A DNA stretch of 64,000 nt from an uncultured Rhodospirillaceae bacterium. GTDB lineage: Bacteria > Pseudomonadota > Alphaproteobacteria > Rhodospirillales > Rhodospirillaceae. Below the pieces are notes generated by a model. That model saw nothing but the letters and a program-made list of their open reading frames with translations. It ran no database searches and had not been told where the DNA came from. The position numbers were made by a program, and so were the translations under genes. Within the stretch, counting starts at the first letter, position 1, and every line of letters starts with the position of its first letter. This document shows, in pieces, positions 53,801-61,413 of this stretch. The stretch is from positions 1 through 64,000 of the forward strand of contig CALSLN010000002.1 in the NCBI GenBank assembly GCA_943787205.1, read 5' to 3'.

Positions 53801-54333
53801 AAGATCTTCGCCAGTCGCAGCAAGACATCTTCAGCCTTAGAAAACTGATCTTCACTCAAATGCCGACCGACCGCACCAGACACGCCGCCTGACAGCGCAA
53901 TGAGTCCGGATGCATGCGCTTCAACGTCAGCCATAGAAACTTGCGGTGTTTCTCCTGGCGAGGTTTCCAGGAACGCTTGGCTCACCAGTTGCAGAAGGTT
54001 CCCATATCCGTCCTCGTCCTGACACAAGAGGACCAACTGGTCTGGCTCAGGAATTTTCAGATTATTTCCAACACGGCCCTCTTCGTCCTCACGCCGCACG
54101 GAAAGCTGGCAGCCAACGATGGGCTGTATCCCCTTATCGGCACAAGAAACAGAGAACTCCAATGCGCCAAATAAATTCCGCGTATCCGTCAATGCCACAG
54201 CGGGCATTCGAAATTCGGTGCAAAGCTTTACGAGCTCAGGAATCTTAATCGCACCCTCGGCCAGGGAATATGCCGAGTGGGTTCTCAAATGCACAAACGG
54301 TGCAAAACCAGGGTTATCTATAACTGCATTCAT
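50842..54333 (-). CDS. dnaE: DNA polymerase III alpha subunit
   Basis: 1163 residues. The N-terminal PHP domain begins [20 protein letters not shown]; the polymerase core has [20 protein letters not shown] and the catalytic aspartates in [14 protein letters not shown]. Further regions include helix-hairpin-helix ([20 protein letters not shown]) and an OB fold ([20 protein letters not shown]). It is the replicative polymerase, not DnaE2/ImuC (no SOS box here). A DnaA-box-like sequence lies 53 bases upstream. Confidence 0.97.
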   Translation of the reverse strand: [1163 protein letters not shown]

Positions 54334-54385
54334 CAGGCCCTATTGATCCCATTCCTGGCCCTGCGGGGCTAGACCGGAAACATGC

Positions 54386-54406
54386 TTATCCACAGAAAAG
54401 TGGATA
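54386..54406. promoter_or_regulatory. DnaA box in a short inverted repeat upstream of dnaE
   Basis: TTATCCACA (54386-54394) is an exact DnaA box. TATCCAC pairs with GTGGATA (54400-54406) around six bases, giving a second, degenerate box in opposite orientation. It lies in the 88-base gap between dnaE and the copper chaperone gene. Regulation of dnaE by DnaA is possible but unproven. Confidence 0.35.
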
Positions 54407-54421
54407 GACCTCTGTATAAGT

Positions 54422-54871
54422 CTAGGGAAAAGGGTTTCGACGCGCGACGGGGATAGCCACGACAACATCACCTGCATGCTCAAAGGTCAGTGTTAGGTCT
54501 ATGGAATCACCGGCTTTTATCGGTGCCACGAGTCCGGTCAGCATGATGTGGTCACCGCCAGCACGAAACGAGGCGCTTTCGCCTGCTGAAATAGCAAGAT
54601 CATCCATTGGTCGCATGCGCATCATGCCCCCCTCACCCATGCTTGTCGCATGCATTTCTGCCTTCACCGCAGCGGACGTTTGGATTTTGAGAAGACGGTC
54701 ATCCTGGTCGCCAATATTCTGAATCGTAAAATAGCCGGCCGTCACGTTTGACTGACCAATGCTTGCCCGGAGCCAAGCCTTCGATATCTCAACGTCAGCC
54801 GCAAAGCTTGGCCTCGCGTTCCCCACACCTAGGGCCAAAAGAAAAATCAGAAAGGTGAATAATGATCTCAT
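54422..54871 (-). CDS. PCu(A)C periplasmic copper chaperone
   Basis: 149 residues from the ATG at 54871; longer in-frame starts to 54943 exist but the signal peptide (MRSLFTFLIFLLALGVGNAR) begins here. The Cu(I) site of the family, H-M-x10-M and H-x-M, appears as AEMHATSMGEGGMMRMRPM and GGDHIMLTGL. It delivers copper to cytochrome c oxidase or other periplasmic targets. No Sco or oxidase genes are adjacent. Divergent from the Sel1 gene. Confidence 0.93.
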   Translation of the reverse strand: MRSLFTFLIFLLALGVGNARPSFAADVEISKAWLRASIGQSNVTAGYFTIQNIGDQDDRLLKIQTSAAVKAEMHATSMGEGGMMRMRPMDDLAISAGESASFRAGGDHIMLTGLVAPIKAGDSIDLTLTFEHAGDVVVAIPVARRNPFP

Positions 54872-55016
54872 AACAAACCTGACATAAGCAGCCCTGATCG
54901 CATTCGCAAGCAGTTCCATCGTTGCCATGATAGCCGTTTTCACAACAGCCGTGTATTCTGTCGCATAGACATCCGTGACAGCACTTGCCCGACGAACTTA
55001 AAAGGCCCGACCTGCT

Positions 55017-55859
55017 ATGTACCGAATGACTTTGGTCTCTATCCTTATGGCATTGGCTCCCCTCTGGTTTCAGCCAGCCTCCGCGCAAAATCCGAACAAC
55101 GCCGCCTTCGATGCCTTCCAACGTGGCAATTACGAAAATGCCCTACATCTGAGCCAAGCAGGCATTGCACTAGGAAACGCCGACGCATTTTGGTTGCTCG
55201 GCCTCATGCACGCATCCGGAACGGGTGTTGAGCGGGACAACCGCCTCGCCCTCGACTATCTCAATTCGGGAGTAGAATCCGGCGCAACCTACGGCCTGAC
55301 TTTAATGGGTAATATCTATCAGGAAGGCGGCTATGGTATTGAGCGCGATATTGCGCAGGCAGCGCAACTCTATAAGCGCGGCGCCGACAAAGGTTTTGCC
55401 GACGCCCAGTGGCTACTCGGTGAGCTCTATCTGAATAGTGACATTGTCGGCATTTCGCCGATCAAGGCCGCAGCTCTTTTTAGTAAGGCCGCCCTACAAG
55501 AGCACCCAGAAGCCCTATACTCACTTGCAACGCTTTATAAAACGGGAACGGGCGTAGAGAAGAATTCAGCGGGTGCAAAAGACCTCTTCGCCCTATCCGC
55601 TATAGCCGGGAATTCGTCAACTGCTTTACGCCTCGCTGAGATGCTCGACGAAGGAAATGGCATTCCAGCAAATGCCGATGAAGCAGCATTCTATTATGTG
55701 ATCGCCGCAGAGCTAGGAAACGCTGAAGCGTCGGACGAGGCGAAAAAAATCAGAAAAGCCATGGCCTTTCGGGTCGTCCGGCAGATCGCGTTCGAAAAGC
55801 GGATCGATGGCTGGTTTAGCGAGCACGACCACCTTCGAACGCTGACCACTAGCCAATAG
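55017..55859 (+). CDS. Exported Sel1-repeat protein
   Basis: 280 residues. A signal peptide (cleaved after ASA) is followed by about five Sel1-like TPR repeats with the pattern A...W-L-(G)...G-x-G-V-x-x-D-x-x-x-A, for example WLLGLMHASGTGVERDNRLA, LMGNIYQEGGYGIERDIAQA and SLATLYKTGTGVEKNSAGAK. Such alpha-solenoids mediate protein binding in the envelope. Partner unknown. Alone on its strand, between divergent PCu(A)C and convergent lolD. Confidence 0.88.
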   Translation: MYRMTLVSILMALAPLWFQPASAQNPNNAAFDAFQRGNYENALHLSQAGIALGNADAFWLLGLMHASGTGVERDNRLALDYLNSGVESGATYGLTLMGNIYQEGGYGIERDIAQAAQLYKRGADKGFADAQWLLGELYLNSDIVGISPIKAAALFSKAALQEHPEALYSLATLYKTGTGVEKNSAGAKDLFALSAIAGNSSTALRLAEMLDEGNGIPANADEAAFYYVIAAELGNAEASDEAKKIRKAMAFRVVRQIAFEKRIDGWFSEHDHLRTLTTSQ

Positions 55860-55885
55860 TGCTGTTACGACCGATCCCATAAACC

Positions 55886-56569
55886 TTAGGCGTCGACTAG
55901 AACACCATCGTCTAATCTCACGATCCTATCCATACGCTGAGCCAGATCAGGGTTGTGGGTCGCGACCAGCCCCGCCAGTCCATGATCCTTAGAGAGCGTT
56001 AGAAGCGCATCAAAAACGCTATCCGCCGTATGAGGATCAAGGTTACCGGTCGGTTCATCAGCCAACAGGAGCGCGGGTTTGTTCGCGAGCGCGCGTGCAA
56101 TTGCAACACGTTGCTGTTCGCCACCAGACAACAAGCCTGGGCGGTGATCATATCGTTCCGCCAGGCCCAAGCTATCCAGCAATTGCTTCGCACGATCCAT
56201 GGCATCACCACGAGCAATACCGGCAATCATCTGCGGCACAACGATATTTTCCGCAGCAGAAAATTCAGGCAACAAGTGATGGTATTGATAAACAAAGCCA
56301 AGGTGCTTGGACCGCAGTTCCGTCTGGCGATGCTCGCTCAAGCGACTGCACTGCTCTCCAGCGACATAAACCTCGCCGGAATCTGGCTTTTCCAACAGCC
56401 CTGCCAAATGCAAGAGCGTCGACTTACCCGAACCAGACGGCCCTACCAAAGCCACGATCTCTCCGGGCATCACCGTCAGGCTTGCACCGCGCAAAACCTC
56501 AAGCCGATTGCCACCCTGTTCAAAGGTCCGGTGTACAGCGTCGAGCTTAAGCGCCGCTACACTACTCAT
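55886..56569 (-). CDS. lolD: Lipoprotein-releasing ABC transporter ATPase LolD
   Basis: 227 residues from the ATG at 56569, which overlaps the lolC stop by 8 bases. Walker [18 protein letters not shown]-loop [20 protein letters not shown], signature [20 protein letters not shown], Walker [21 protein letters not shown] and H-loop [10 protein letters not shown] are all present. With LolC/E it powers release of lipoproteins from the inner membrane to LolA. Confidence 0.95.
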   Translation of the reverse strand: MSSVAALKLDAVHRTFEQGGNRLEVLRGASLTVMPGEIVALVGPSGSGKSTLLHLAGLLEKPDSGEVYVAGEQCSRLSEHRQTELRSKHLGFVYQYHHLLPEFSAAENIVVPQMIAGIARGDAMDRAKQLLDSLGLAERYDHRPGLLSGGEQQRVAIARALANKPALLLADEPTGNLDPHTADSVFDALLTLSKDHGLAGLVATHNPDLAQRMDRIVRLDDGVLVDA

Positions 56570-57806
56570 AGCGCAGGGCCTCAACGGGATCGGTCTTAGC
56601 CGCCCGCCACGACGGGTATATGGTGGCCGCAAAGGATAGTCCGAGTGCCATGAGCACAACAGACACCACTTCACTCCAATCCATCACCGCCGGGATTTGC
56701 GAGAGGAAATAAATCTCAGCCGAGAACAACTCCGTCCCGGTCATCTTCTCCAAGACCTGGCGAATGGATTCAATGTTTTCACAAAATAGAACCCCGAGTA
56801 TGAGGCCTAAAATGGTGCCGGTCACACCGACGCTCGCGCCAGCCAGAAAGAAAACACGCATCACCATGCCCCGCGTCGCGCCCATGGTGCGCAGAATCGC
56901 GATGTCTCTACCCTTATCCTTCACCAACATGATCATGCCGGAGATAATGTTGAAGGCCGCGACAATGATGATCAGCGTCAGGATTAAGAACATGACATTC
57001 CGCTCGACCTGAAGCGCATTGAAAAATGTCGAATTCGTCTGCTCCCATGAGAGCACCCTCACACCAGGCCCAGAGATATCCATAATCTCCCGCGCAATAA
57101 ACCGCGCTTGGTCAGGGTCTTCGACCTGGATTTCGATCCCGGTGACGCTACCCGGGTATTTGAAATAGGTCTGTGCCAAACCCAATGGCATAAAAATAAT
57201 ATTTGAATCAAAGTCACTCATACCAACGTCGAACATACCGACGATTGGGTAGTCCTTGAGCCGTGGCGCAGTGCCAAAAGCCGTGACGTTTCCCTTTGGT
57301 GAAATCAACGTCAGCGTGTCACCAAGATTGACCCGGAACCGTTCAGCCATGCGCACGCCGATCATGATCCCCTCGCCCCGCGCAAAGGCTGGTAGAGAAC
57401 CTTGAACGATATTTTCTGAGACAACCGAGCGTGATGCTAAATCTTCGCCGCGAACGCCCCGGACAACAGCGCCAGACGACACTCCGGACGTGGTCACCAT
57501 CACCTGACCAGTAATCTGCGGCATCGCCGACTGAACACCAGCAACTTCGTTAATTGCGGCAACCCGAACGTCGTAATCCGCTATGGAGTATTCAACGCCG
57601 CGAACATCAATATGACCATTAACACCCAGGATACGGTCCATGATGTCTTCGCGATATCCATTCATCACCGCCATCACGATAATCAGGGTCGCGACACCCA
57701 ACCCAATTCCGAGCAGCGAAAAACCCGCAATAACAGAAACAAACCCTTCCTTGCGCCGGGCGCGCAAATAGCGCCCTGCCATCATGCGCTCGAAAGGGCC
57801 AAACAT
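56562..57806 (-). CDS. lolC: Lipoprotein-releasing system permease LolC/LolE
   Basis: 414 residues. Four membrane segments: one near residue 30 (GFSLLGIGLGVATLIIVMAV), then a large periplasmic MacB-like domain (about 50-265), then three near the C-terminus (LILTLIIIVAAFNIISGMIM, SVGVTGTILGLILGVLF, VVSVVLMALGLSFAATIYPS). MNGYREDIMDRILGVNGHI is a typical family stretch. A single lolC/E gene implies a homodimer, as in other alphaproteobacteria. Its ATG overlaps the proS stop by one base. Confidence 0.95.
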   Translation of the reverse strand: MFGPFERMMAGRYLRARRKEGFVSVIAGFSLLGIGLGVATLIIVMAVMNGYREDIMDRILGVNGHIDVRGVEYSIADYDVRVAAINEVAGVQSAMPQITGQVMVTTSGVSSGAVVRGVRGEDLASRSVVSENIVQGSLPAFARGEGIMIGVRMAERFRVNLGDTLTLISPKGNVTAFGTAPRLKDYPIVGMFDVGMSDFDSNIIFMPLGLAQTYFKYPGSVTGIEIQVEDPDQARFIAREIMDISGPGVRVLSWEQTNSTFFNALQVERNVMFLILTLIIIVAAFNIISGMIMLVKDKGRDIAILRTMGATRGMVMRVFFLAGASVGVTGTILGLILGVLFCENIESIRQVLEKMTGTELFSAEIYFLSQIPAVMDWSEVVSVVLMALGLSFAATIYPSWRAAKTDPVEALRYE

Positions 57807-59137
57807 CAGCTTAGGCCAGTGCCAGATTGTGAGCCCGTCAATGTGGACAGCACGCTATCGAGAGATAGGGTTTGACGTTCTCCAGTGGCTCGGCGCTTGA
57901 GTTCGACCGTGCCCTCTTTAAGGCCCTTAGGACCAACGATGAGCTGCCAAGGCAAGCCAATCAAATCCATGTTGGAGAACTTCACACCTGCGCGCTCATT
58001 GCGGTCGTCGTACAACGTACTCAAGCCAATTTCATTCAACTTGGCGTAAAGATCACCACAGGCTTTATCCGTATCTGCGTCACCGACCTTCAGATTAATA
58101 AGGCCAACACGGAACGGCGCAACCGTATCTGGCCAGATAATCCCGTCATCGTCGTGACAGGCTTCGATAATCGCACCAACCAGGCGCGACACACCGATGC
58201 CATAGCTTCCCATAAAGGGCGTCACGTCGCCGTCAGGAGACGCGACCTTCGCCCCCATGGGCTCGGAGTACTTTTTGCCAAAGTGGAAGATATGGCCAAC
58301 TTCGATTCCGCGGGCTGACACAAGATCATCACCAAGCTCCTGAGCCTTGGCTTCGTCATGTTCTTCATCGGTAGCCGCGTACTCGCTGGTCCAGTCGTCG
58401 ACGATTGGCTGTAGATCGGACGCGTAATCGACAATCAAAGGAATTGGTTTTTTAAGCAAAGCCTTGTGGCAATAGACCGCGCTCTCGCCAGTCTCAGCCA
58501 GAACAATGAACTCATGACTGAGATCACCACCAATAGGCCCTGGATCGGCCTTCATAGGGATCGCCTGCAATCCCATACGGGCAAACGTGCGAAGATAGGC
58601 GACAAACATCTGATTGTAGGAATGGCGCGCTGCCTCATAGGTAAGGTCAAAGGAATACGCATCCTTCATCAGGAACTCACGCCCACGCATCACGCCAAAC
58701 CGAGGCCGAACCTCGTCACGGAACTTCCAATGAATCTGATACAGGTTCAGCGGTAGGTCTTTATAGCTGCGCACATTGTTGCGGAAGATGTCGGTCACCA
58801 CCTCTTCATGGGTCGGGCCATAGAGCATATCGCGCTCATGCCGGTCCTTAATCCGCAGCATCTCCGGGCCGTAATCGTCGTAACGACCACTTTCCTTCCA
58901 CAACTCACCCGACTGTATAGTCGGCATGATGATTTCTTGGGCGCCAGCATCGTTCTGCTCTTCACGAACGATTTGCTCAATATTTCTCAGGACACGCGTC
59001 CCCATAGGCAGCCAGTTGTAAATACCGGCAGCATGCTGACGAACGAGACCAGCCCTCAACATCAAGCGGTGAGAGTCGATTTGCGCCTCAGAGGGCGTTT
59101 CCTTAAGTGTCGGAATGAAAGTGCGGGACAACCGCAT
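57806..59137 (-). CDS. proS: Prolyl-tRNA synthetase, short bacterial type
   Basis: 443 residues. The class II motifs are visible: motif 1 [20 protein letters not shown], motif 2 [20 protein letters not shown] and motif 3 [17 protein letters not shown]. The insertion (editing) domain of the long E. coli enzyme is absent, as usual in alphaproteobacteria. It charges tRNA-Pro. First gene of a proS-lolC-lolD unit. The 114 bases before its start hold no gene. Confidence 0.97.
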   Translation of the reverse strand: MRLSRTFIPTLKETPSEAQIDSHRLMLRAGLVRQHAAGIYNWLPMGTRVLRNIEQIVREEQNDAGAQEIIMPTIQSGELWKESGRYDDYGPEMLRIKDRHERDMLYGPTHEEVVTDIFRNNVRSYKDLPLNLYQIHWKFRDEVRPRFGVMRGREFLMKDAYSFDLTYEAARHSYNQMFVAYLRTFARMGLQAIPMKADPGPIGGDLSHEFIVLAETGESAVYCHKALLKKPIPLIVDYASDLQPIVDDWTSEYAATDEEHDEAKAQELGDDLVSARGIEVGHIFHFGKKYSEPMGAKVASPDGDVTPFMGSYGIGVSRLVGAIIEACHDDDGIIWPDTVAPFRVGLINLKVGDADTDKACGDLYAKLNEIGLSTLYDDRNERAGVKFSNMDLIGLPWQLIVGPKGLKEGTVELKRRATGERQTLSLDSVLSTLTGSQSGTGLS

Positions 59138-59251
59138 GAAAAACCTCGGGATTTTGGATTACGGTGAATACTGTCGGGCAATTTAGGCAAAGGTTAGGCG
59201 GGTGTCTATGGATCGCTTTTAGCCCCGCCGCCTTTGTATCCCATGAATGCC

Positions 59252-59728
59252 CTAACGCAGCGGCCCGCGCTGGGTCAGATTGACAATCACGCCGTCCGGG
59301 TCCCGAGCCATCATTTCATGAATCTCGGGGCGGTTTGGCACCTCCATTTTGGTCGGCGGGGTTGCCACCGTATGCCCTTCCTCGACCATACGCTCGTACA
59401 GCTCTTTCATGTTGTCAGTCGGAATCACGAGAATGGTCTCACCCGTTTTTGCTGTCGTTGACCACTCCGTTTCCTTCAGCGGCGGATTAACGTCCTTCAA
59501 TTCCATCAGGCCGACCATGCCGGTTTCAGCGCCATCTGCGCTCATCACCACCATATGAAGACCAGACATCTCCATGCCCATCAGCTCAGACGCTCCCGGG
59601 TTTCCAATATTCGCATCGTAGAAAACATCCATCCCCAGAAGGTCACGATAGAACTTTAGCGACTTCTCCATGTCCCTGACGATGATGGTCGTCCGCTTTA
59701 CCGGCGCGGTTTTGTTTGCCTCTGACAT
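59252..59728 (-). CDS. VOC family (glyoxalase fold) protein
   Basis: 158 residues, ATG at 59728 behind AAAGGAA. The two beta-alpha-beta modules begin with KRTTIIVRDMEKSLKFYRDL and ETILVIPTDNMKELYERMVE, and the closing strand is MMARDPDGVIVNLTQRGPLR. Such proteins isomerise or cleave small metabolites using a metal. No signal peptide: cytoplasmic, unlike the exported VOC protein at 10872. It follows a DUF1330-like gene by 15 bases, in the same run as a TRAP receptor. Confidence 0.85.
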   Translation of the reverse strand: MSEANKTAPVKRTTIIVRDMEKSLKFYRDLLGMDVFYDANIGNPGASELMGMEMSGLHMVVMSADGAETGMVGLMELKDVNPPLKETEWSTTAKTGETILVIPTDNMKELYERMVEEGHTVATPPTKMEVPNRPEIHEMMARDPDGVIVNLTQRGPLR

Positions 59729-59743
59729 GACTATTCCTTTGCT

Positions 59744-60313
59744 TTAAGAACTGGGCGCCCGATTAGCAGCACACGCATGACCACCGAGGCTTTCAACGTC
59801 GGCCTGAACTCCGCTCCAAGCCGTATCTAAATCTTCACGAGATTTGAAACCGACCATAGTCAGCGCCAGGCCGCTTAGGTCTCCTTCCAAAGTCGTTACA
59901 GCATCAGGCGATGCTGAAAGAATGGTATCACCCGTTAGGCATTCCATGGCGCGATCACTCGGAACAGCGATCAACAAAAACACCACATGATTTGGATCAG
60001 GAGCGATATCCGTTCCACCCACTTGGCAAACATCGACCGTGACAGCACCAACCCTAAGCTCGGCAGATGCCCGGTACTCTGGTCCCCACCAAAAATCGCC
60101 GACAGCCTTTGCAGACGGGAACTCACCGACCATGACCATACGGTCGCCCCAGTCTCCACACAGCCAATCTACACCGCGTCCAGGCCCTCCGATGGCCAAG
60201 TAACGCCCCTCGTATTTTTCATAGATGGGCGGCAACGATGAAGAATAGGGCTTCATCTTTTCCGGGATCATGTCCCTTGCAAACGCGATGGAGTAACCGC
60301 GGGGCCCGGTCAT
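59744..60313 (-). CDS. DUF1330-like protein with extended C-terminus
   Basis: 189 residues. Residues about 5-100 follow the DUF1330 ferredoxin-like pattern: RGYSIAFARDMIPEKMKPYS, YEGRYLAIGGPG and RMVMVGEFPSAKAVGDFWWG, then PEYRASAELRVGAVTVDVCQ. The last 85 residues (VVFLLIAVPSDRAMECLTGD and on) look like a second, diverged copy of a similar fold. The biochemical role of DUF1330 is not known. Its start overlaps the stop of the TRAP gene (ATGA). Confidence 0.7.
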   Translation of the reverse strand: MTGPRGYSIAFARDMIPEKMKPYSSSLPPIYEKYEGRYLAIGGPGRGVDWLCGDWGDRMVMVGEFPSAKAVGDFWWGPEYRASAELRVGAVTVDVCQVGGTDIAPDPNHVVFLLIAVPSDRAMECLTGDTILSASPDAVTTLEGDLSGLALTMVGFKSREDLDTAWSGVQADVESLGGHACAANRAPSS

Positions 60314-61338
60314 CGCGCATCCCGTTCAGTTTTGAACGCTTCCTTTGCCGTCATAATCCGATCGTAAATTGCCTGAGCCTCTCCGCCAATTTCATCAAGC
60401 ACGGCAGCATGCGTGGCCCGGCCGGCCTGTATCCACAACACCCGCTCCTCGGGGGTCGGCTCATACACGGGGTCACCCTCAGCAATAAGGCGCGCAATCT
60501 CTGAATCTTGGTCTTGGCGGACCTCGAGGCGTTGGCTGTCAAAGCCCTCGAAGGCTTCGTTCATCAAAGCCCGCTGCTCATCCGTGAACCCGTCCCACCA
60601 ACGCTTATTCACAAGAAACAACCCAGTCTCATACACGTGGCCAGTGAGCGCAAAATGCGGCGCATCTTCTCGGGTCGCGCCCATATGCCAAGTAATCGCT
60701 CCGAAACCGCCATTAATCATGCCCGTTTGAAGCGACGGCACCACGTCCGACATCGTGAGGAAAACCGTGTCCGCCTCAAGCTGCTGCAAGAAACCAACCA
60801 CAGCTGGAGACTGCGCCGCTCGAATACTCATGCCCTTAACGTCTTTCGGCACTCGAATTTCACGATCCGCGTAGAAGTGAGACCAACCCGCCTCCGCAAA
60901 CATCAACAAGACGTAGTTCTCTTTGGCAACCAGCGGCTGGTACAAGTCTCGAATACAGCAATCGTAGACGTAATCCGCCTCTTCCTTGCTCTCAAACAAA
61001 TAGGGCAAGCTCAACACTGCCACTTCTGGAATTTGGGTCGAAATCACGGACTGTGACGTTCCAACAAAATGGACCCGGCCTCGTTTTAGCGCGCCTAACA
61101 AGGGCTCAGACGCGCCGAGCTCGCCATAAATATGATAATCCAGGTCAAACAGGTCCGGGCGTGACGCAAAGTCGGCTTTGTAGCGGTCCCACTGCCGATC
61201 CCAGACAGATCCTTTCGGCGCGCTTGCCGCAATGCGACCCGTCACAGGCTCAGACTTAGCAGGCGTCGCAGGCAATGCTAACAGCGCGATCACAAGGGAA
61301 ACGATGACGGATGAAATATGGTGAAGCTGGGTTCGCAT
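60310..61338 (-). CDS. TRAP transporter solute-binding protein (DctP family)
   Basis: 342 residues. A signal peptide (cleaved after ATPAKS) precedes a DctP fold: VHFVGTSQSVISTQIPEVAV, LSLPYLFESKEEADYVYDCC, KDVKGMSIRAAQSPAVVGFL, DVVPSLQTGMINGGFGAITW and VYETGLFLVNKRWWDGFTDE. The arginine in SIRA is the usual carboxylate ligand. It binds an organic acid in the periplasm. No DctQ or DctM gene is within the window, so the membrane subunits must lie elsewhere. It starts the minus-strand run with the DUF1330 and VOC genes. Confidence 0.9.
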   Translation of the reverse strand: MRTQLHHISSVIVSLVIALLALPATPAKSEPVTGRIAASAPKGSVWDRQWDRYKADFASRPDLFDLDYHIYGELGASEPLLGALKRGRVHFVGTSQSVISTQIPEVAVLSLPYLFESKEEADYVYDCCIRDLYQPLVAKENYVLLMFAEAGWSHFYADREIRVPKDVKGMSIRAAQSPAVVGFLQQLEADTVFLTMSDVVPSLQTGMINGGFGAITWHMGATREDAPHFALTGHVYETGLFLVNKRWWDGFTDEQRALMNEAFEGFDSQRLEVRQDQDSEIARLIAEGDPVYEPTPEERVLWIQAGRATHAAVLDEIGGEAQAIYDRIMTAKEAFKTERDAR

Positions 61339-61413
61339 GGGGCAAAACTATCCCGTAAAGTCAAAAAGGGTATGCCCTAACCTACTGAAGCCGGATGGGT
61401 TTTTGGAGATTTA

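Noticed and set aside
50842-54333. Error-prone DnaE2/ImuC
   Set aside because: No imuA/imuB neighbours and no SOS box; length and placement fit the replicative polymerase.
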